Assembly (NCBI GenBank): GCA_022606135.1
Contig: JABYQN010000013.1
Location: 434,001-498,000, forward strand
Origin: Fomes fomentarius
Taxonomy: Eukaryota > Basidiomycota > Agaricomycetes > Polyporales > Polyporaceae
Direction: 5' to 3'
DNA: 64,000 nt
A model generated the notes under the pieces. It had not been told where the DNA came from. It did not search any database and saw only the letters and a program-made list of their open reading frames with translations. The position numbers were made by a program, and so were the translations under genes. Of this stretch, positions 60,815 through 64,000 are shown one piece after another (the first letter of the stretch is position 1; each line of letters begins with the position of its first letter).

Positions 60815-63603
60815 ATGGCCTCCTCCCTACGCACCCCAGATAGTCCGCCAAAGCTCGGCCGCACGCCCTCGTACATCCACTTCACCCCACGGCGCGCCAT
60901 GACCTCCTTTGAGAACCTTGTCGTTCTCGCCAACTACGAGGAACACCTCAGGGAGGCGCGAAGGGTCGTCTGGAGGGATCGTGGGGAGAGACCGGTCGAC
61001 ATCCGCGACCTGGGAGAGTGTCTAGAGCATGCATGCCGCGGATCTCTGCGTAAGTCGCGTCTTGTCTTGCTCCGTTCCTGCATTCCCTGAAACGCGGTCT
61101 GAAAACGCATGCTGAATGCAGGCGCGGGGACTCTTGCATTTGCTATTCGCTCCGGCATCAACTTTATTCTGCTTTTATCGAGGATCAAGAGGATACCAAA
61201 GTGAGTTTGCGGACTTCTATAACCCACGACAACTTTATCGAGAACGCTTCTCCCCTCTCACGTCAAAATCTACTCAGACGATATCGGTTGAGCGCAATCC
61301 GGCATGCTCTCCTTGGCGAAGACTCAGTTCGGTTTGCAGCTATGCTCGGTAAGTGTCTTCATTCACTGCCAACAGGGATATGGATACACGGAACGCTCCT
61401 CGTACGGTGCAAGCCAGAGTCTAGTTCTCGAAGACCACATGCTATCCCCATCCACAACGTGTCTCAGATCCGAATCATTCTCGTCACTAGACATTGATAT
61501 TCTCGACTTGTCCGGGTCTCCGCACGGTCCAGACTAGCCGCAAGGGATCTGGACGGTGCAGAAGTTCGGAGTTATCGGTCCAGTCAGAAGAGAATGACCG
61601 TGGGGTGGGGAATGGCGTCTAGTGCCGGTTCGAGTGAGGAGTATTGAATACACTCTATTTCTGGGAGTCGTGCACCTCGATGTGAATGTGAAGCTGTCCT
61701 GCGCAGCCATTGATCTCACATACGTATCGGTGCATAGATGCTCAATGCGGAAGATACGAGTCCTAGACTGAAGCAGGGCTTGCAGGACTTCCAATACAAA
61801 ACCCCTGCTTCGCACTTCTGTTCAATCCAGGCTTACTTTTTGTCGTACCGCAGGATCGTTTGTCGGCCTCTACAAGTTCATTTTGAACGCTCTCCCCATC
61901 CTATTACCCCAGCCTGAACCCAGGGCAAGCACGCATGGACGAGAACGCTCTCTCTTCCGCCAGTCAATCAGGCGAAAGGCGGGTACTTCGAGTGATTTGC
62001 TGGGCGATGACATCGCGCTTGACGATCTGGAGCTCGGCCCACCTACTCACGACCGCGGCCGCTCAGCCCGCAAAGCCCGTTTATCTGCAAGTGCACAAGT
62101 TCATCAGATCTGGGTGCGGAAGAAGACGCGCTGGTGGTATTCTGCCTTTGCGGGCTCCGCTGCGGGTGCCATTGCTATTCTATTCGAGAAGCGGAGTAGG
62201 CAAATTGGTATCGCACAGCAGATGTTTGTCCGGTGAGTTCTGGGACCTGAGAGCTTTGATAAATACTAAAATACACCCGATAGTGGATTGCAAGGCTCGT
62301 TTAATGCGATGTCGGATAAGCACGGCTTCAAAATACCCCATGGCGACGTTTTAATCTTCACATTGTGGTATGTGAGCGCCTCCATTTCCTCGACACAATA
62401 CTGATTCTCCTGCCTGAAGCTGTGGACAAATAATGTACGCTTTCCTAATGCGGCCGGAGACGTTGCCACCGTCCTACAATAGATGGTAACTATATGCGGT
62501 CATATTGACCATGACATGACATTAACATGTCGCGCAGGATTCAAATAGCATCTAAAGTACCTGAAGAGGCAGTGCTAGTCAACAAATCTCTCGTTCGCGA
62601 AGGCTATTTCGACCCAGCAGATATGGAGCGTGTGCTTAAGCACAAGGTTCGTCTTCTATGACATCCAATCATGCGTCCCTCCATTGATGCCATGCCAGCA
62701 TATAACCCGTCATAACCATGCCTACCTCTCAGAACGCATCGCTCAAGCCCGCCTCCCTGATGGTCTCCGTTCTTTCGGGAGCCGTTTCGTGCCTTGTGCA
62801 GTCGTGCACCCTGAACTTGATTCCTGTATCACGGTGCAGTTCGCGCACTTTTGGGAGGTATTCAAATGGATGCTCCCGATCTATGGTGCTCTGCACTTCA
62901 TACCGGTGATGCTTTTCCGTCGCGACAAGCTCATGAAGAATCCATCGCGCATGTTACTCCGAGCAGCGTGGGGCACCGGAAGAAGTTCCGCCTTCTTGGG
63001 GGCGTTCGTGTTGATCTACCAGGGTAAGTATCGTACAACGACTGCACCCGTATGTAGATACTGACTGCGGCTTCTAGCGTACTTCTGTGGCAAGCATAAT
63101 CTGTACGAGAAGCTCATGTCGCTAAGGAACTCGGGGTCAAAGTCGTTGCTAGCTTATCTGGCGAAGAGGCTTCCACCTGGTGTTGTGGACACTACCATTT
63201 CCAAGTCGTCGTTCTTCCTTGGAGGTCTGTTGTCTGGCCTGTCGTTATTCGTTGAAGAGAAGAGGCGTCGAGAGGAACTAGCCATGTATGTACTTCCTAA
63301 GGGACTGGAGAGCGCTTGGATTATGGCGAGAGGAAAGGGATGGGTGGTTCCCTTTGGGAAGCTCGGAGAGCCGTTGCTGACGGCCATTGGCATGGGAATG
63401 GTCATGGTGCGTCTCCTTCTGCAGCTCCCATTGAGTGTCGTTCTGACGAGGATGCTTCACATCAAGAGCACGTACCAGGCAAGTGCACAACCTATGATCT
63501 GGGAAAATCGCACACTTACACGTCGTGACCTTTGCAGAACGACCCACAGCATCTTTCGGGGCTGGTTCGCAGGATTTTGTACCAGTTCATCGGCCCGAAC
63601 TAA
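60815..63603 (+). CDS. TMEM135-like multi-pass membrane protein
   Basis: ATG 60815 starts 'MASSLRTPDSPPKLGRTPSY'. Exon 1 carries 'CLEHACRGSLRAGTLAFAIR', the TMEM135 N-terminal signature, followed by 'SGINFILLLSRIKRIPK'. After the 505-nt intron (61349-61853) come 'GSFVGLYKFILNALPILLP', a Tim17-like Gly-rich helix 'WYSAFAGSAAGAIAILFEKR', and 'GLQGSFNAM'. Later are 'CGQIMYAFLMRPETLPPSYN', 'CAVVHPELDSC', 'WMLPIYGALHFIPVMLF', and paired helices around 'SAFLGAFVLIYQ' and 'SSFFLGGLLSGLSLFVEEKR'. The last splice site is GC-AG (cag|gcaagt at 63480), giving the end 'VRRILYQFIGPN'. Human TMEM135 acts on peroxisomes/mitochondria; a comparable role here is inference. Confidence 0.83.
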
Positions 63604-64000
63604 CCATCGGCGATGGAGATGCACGCATGCGTGGGCGACGCCTAGAATGACCCATACCGTAATTGTCTCAGCTACTGTACTGGAATGCTAATGCTCTTCT
63701 TAGGAACATTGACTTCCAGCTCGTCCTTGCTATTTGCCAAGTAGCGAGCAGTGTCGCTATATCTGTAAGTATCGTACTCAGGAGTCGCTATTCCTGTGCT
63801 ACGCCGAACCACCAATACAAGCTCGCCGTAATGCACCGCGTGTCTTTGCCCACCGCACACGTACGTACCGGTTAGCCTCTCAGGTTGTTCCTACTTGGCC
63901 GTGGCACGTATGCGCCCCGGGATTCGCGTTCTTGCCGGCTTTGCCTTCTTCGGGGACTCGCGCAGTTCGCGTGGGGCGATTATGTCAAGGACGTGTCAAG
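63604..64000. other. right-edge sequence, no gene assigned
   Basis: Several frames are open to the window end (for example 'CLLRGLAQFAWGDYVKD' on the plus strand), but without an ATG, domain or clear splice sites I cannot tell whether a gene starts here. Confidence 0.3.

Overview
The window is genomic DNA of a filamentous basidiomycete, almost certainly an Agaricomycete (a wood-decay mushroom, possibly a polypore; the order is inference). Genes are dense and split by many 45-140 nt GT-AG introns, and they lie on both strands. Several families are typical of mushrooms: a DUF6533 membrane protein, an expanded family of F-box-like proteins, BTB proteins and a sedolisin protease. There are about 26 protein-coding genes, one intron-containing tRNA gene and a patch of pseudogenes. 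I derived exon models by hand from splice sites and reading-frame continuity. Where summed exons give a whole number of codons I treat that as support.

Layout. 0-6 kb: a tandem-BTB protein, a 98-residue C2H2 zinc-finger protein, the proline-catabolic P5C dehydrogenase (PUT2, minus strand, 11 exons) and tRNA-Arg(UCG). 6-14.2 kb: a membrane-anchored ubiquitin protease (UBP1-like), the replication kinase CDC7, a homeodomain-like remnant and the ribosome-biogenesis factor RRP7. 15.4-20.2 kb: a DUF6533 seven-helix-type membrane protein and a secreted sedolisin (S53). 22.3-29.5 kb: a WBP2-like GRAM protein with a PPxY motif, a membrane-anchored alpha/beta hydrolase and a large disordered basic protein. 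30-35.5 kb: two intact F-box-like paralogs and a mosaic of broken copies, all minus strand. 36.6-45.1 kb: OPY2 (HOG/MAPK membrane anchor), a CAF16-type soluble ABC protein, the TRAMP zinc-knuckle protein AIR1/2 and a Zn2Cys6 regulator lacking its usual C-terminal half. 46.1-53.6 kb: a large BIRC6/UBE2O-class E2 with a UBA-like start, a peroxisomal adenine-nucleotide carrier (PMP47/ANT1) and an F-box/LRR protein. 54.3-63.6 kb: an ATG22-family transporter, two more F-box-like paralogs and a TMEM135-like membrane protein.

Most genes are independent housekeeping or accessory genes. The recurring theme is ubiquitin: one deubiquitinase, one E2, one F-box/LRR protein, four intact F-box-like paralogs, a BTB protein and a PPxY protein. 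I see no operon-like system, no CRISPR array and no recognisable complete transposon. The most unusual items are the F-box-like birth-and-death patch at 34.2-35.5 kb, three introns of about 470-505 nt in genes whose other introns are short, the truncated Zn2Cys6 regulator, and a composite E2 with UBA-like and cysteine-rich modules.
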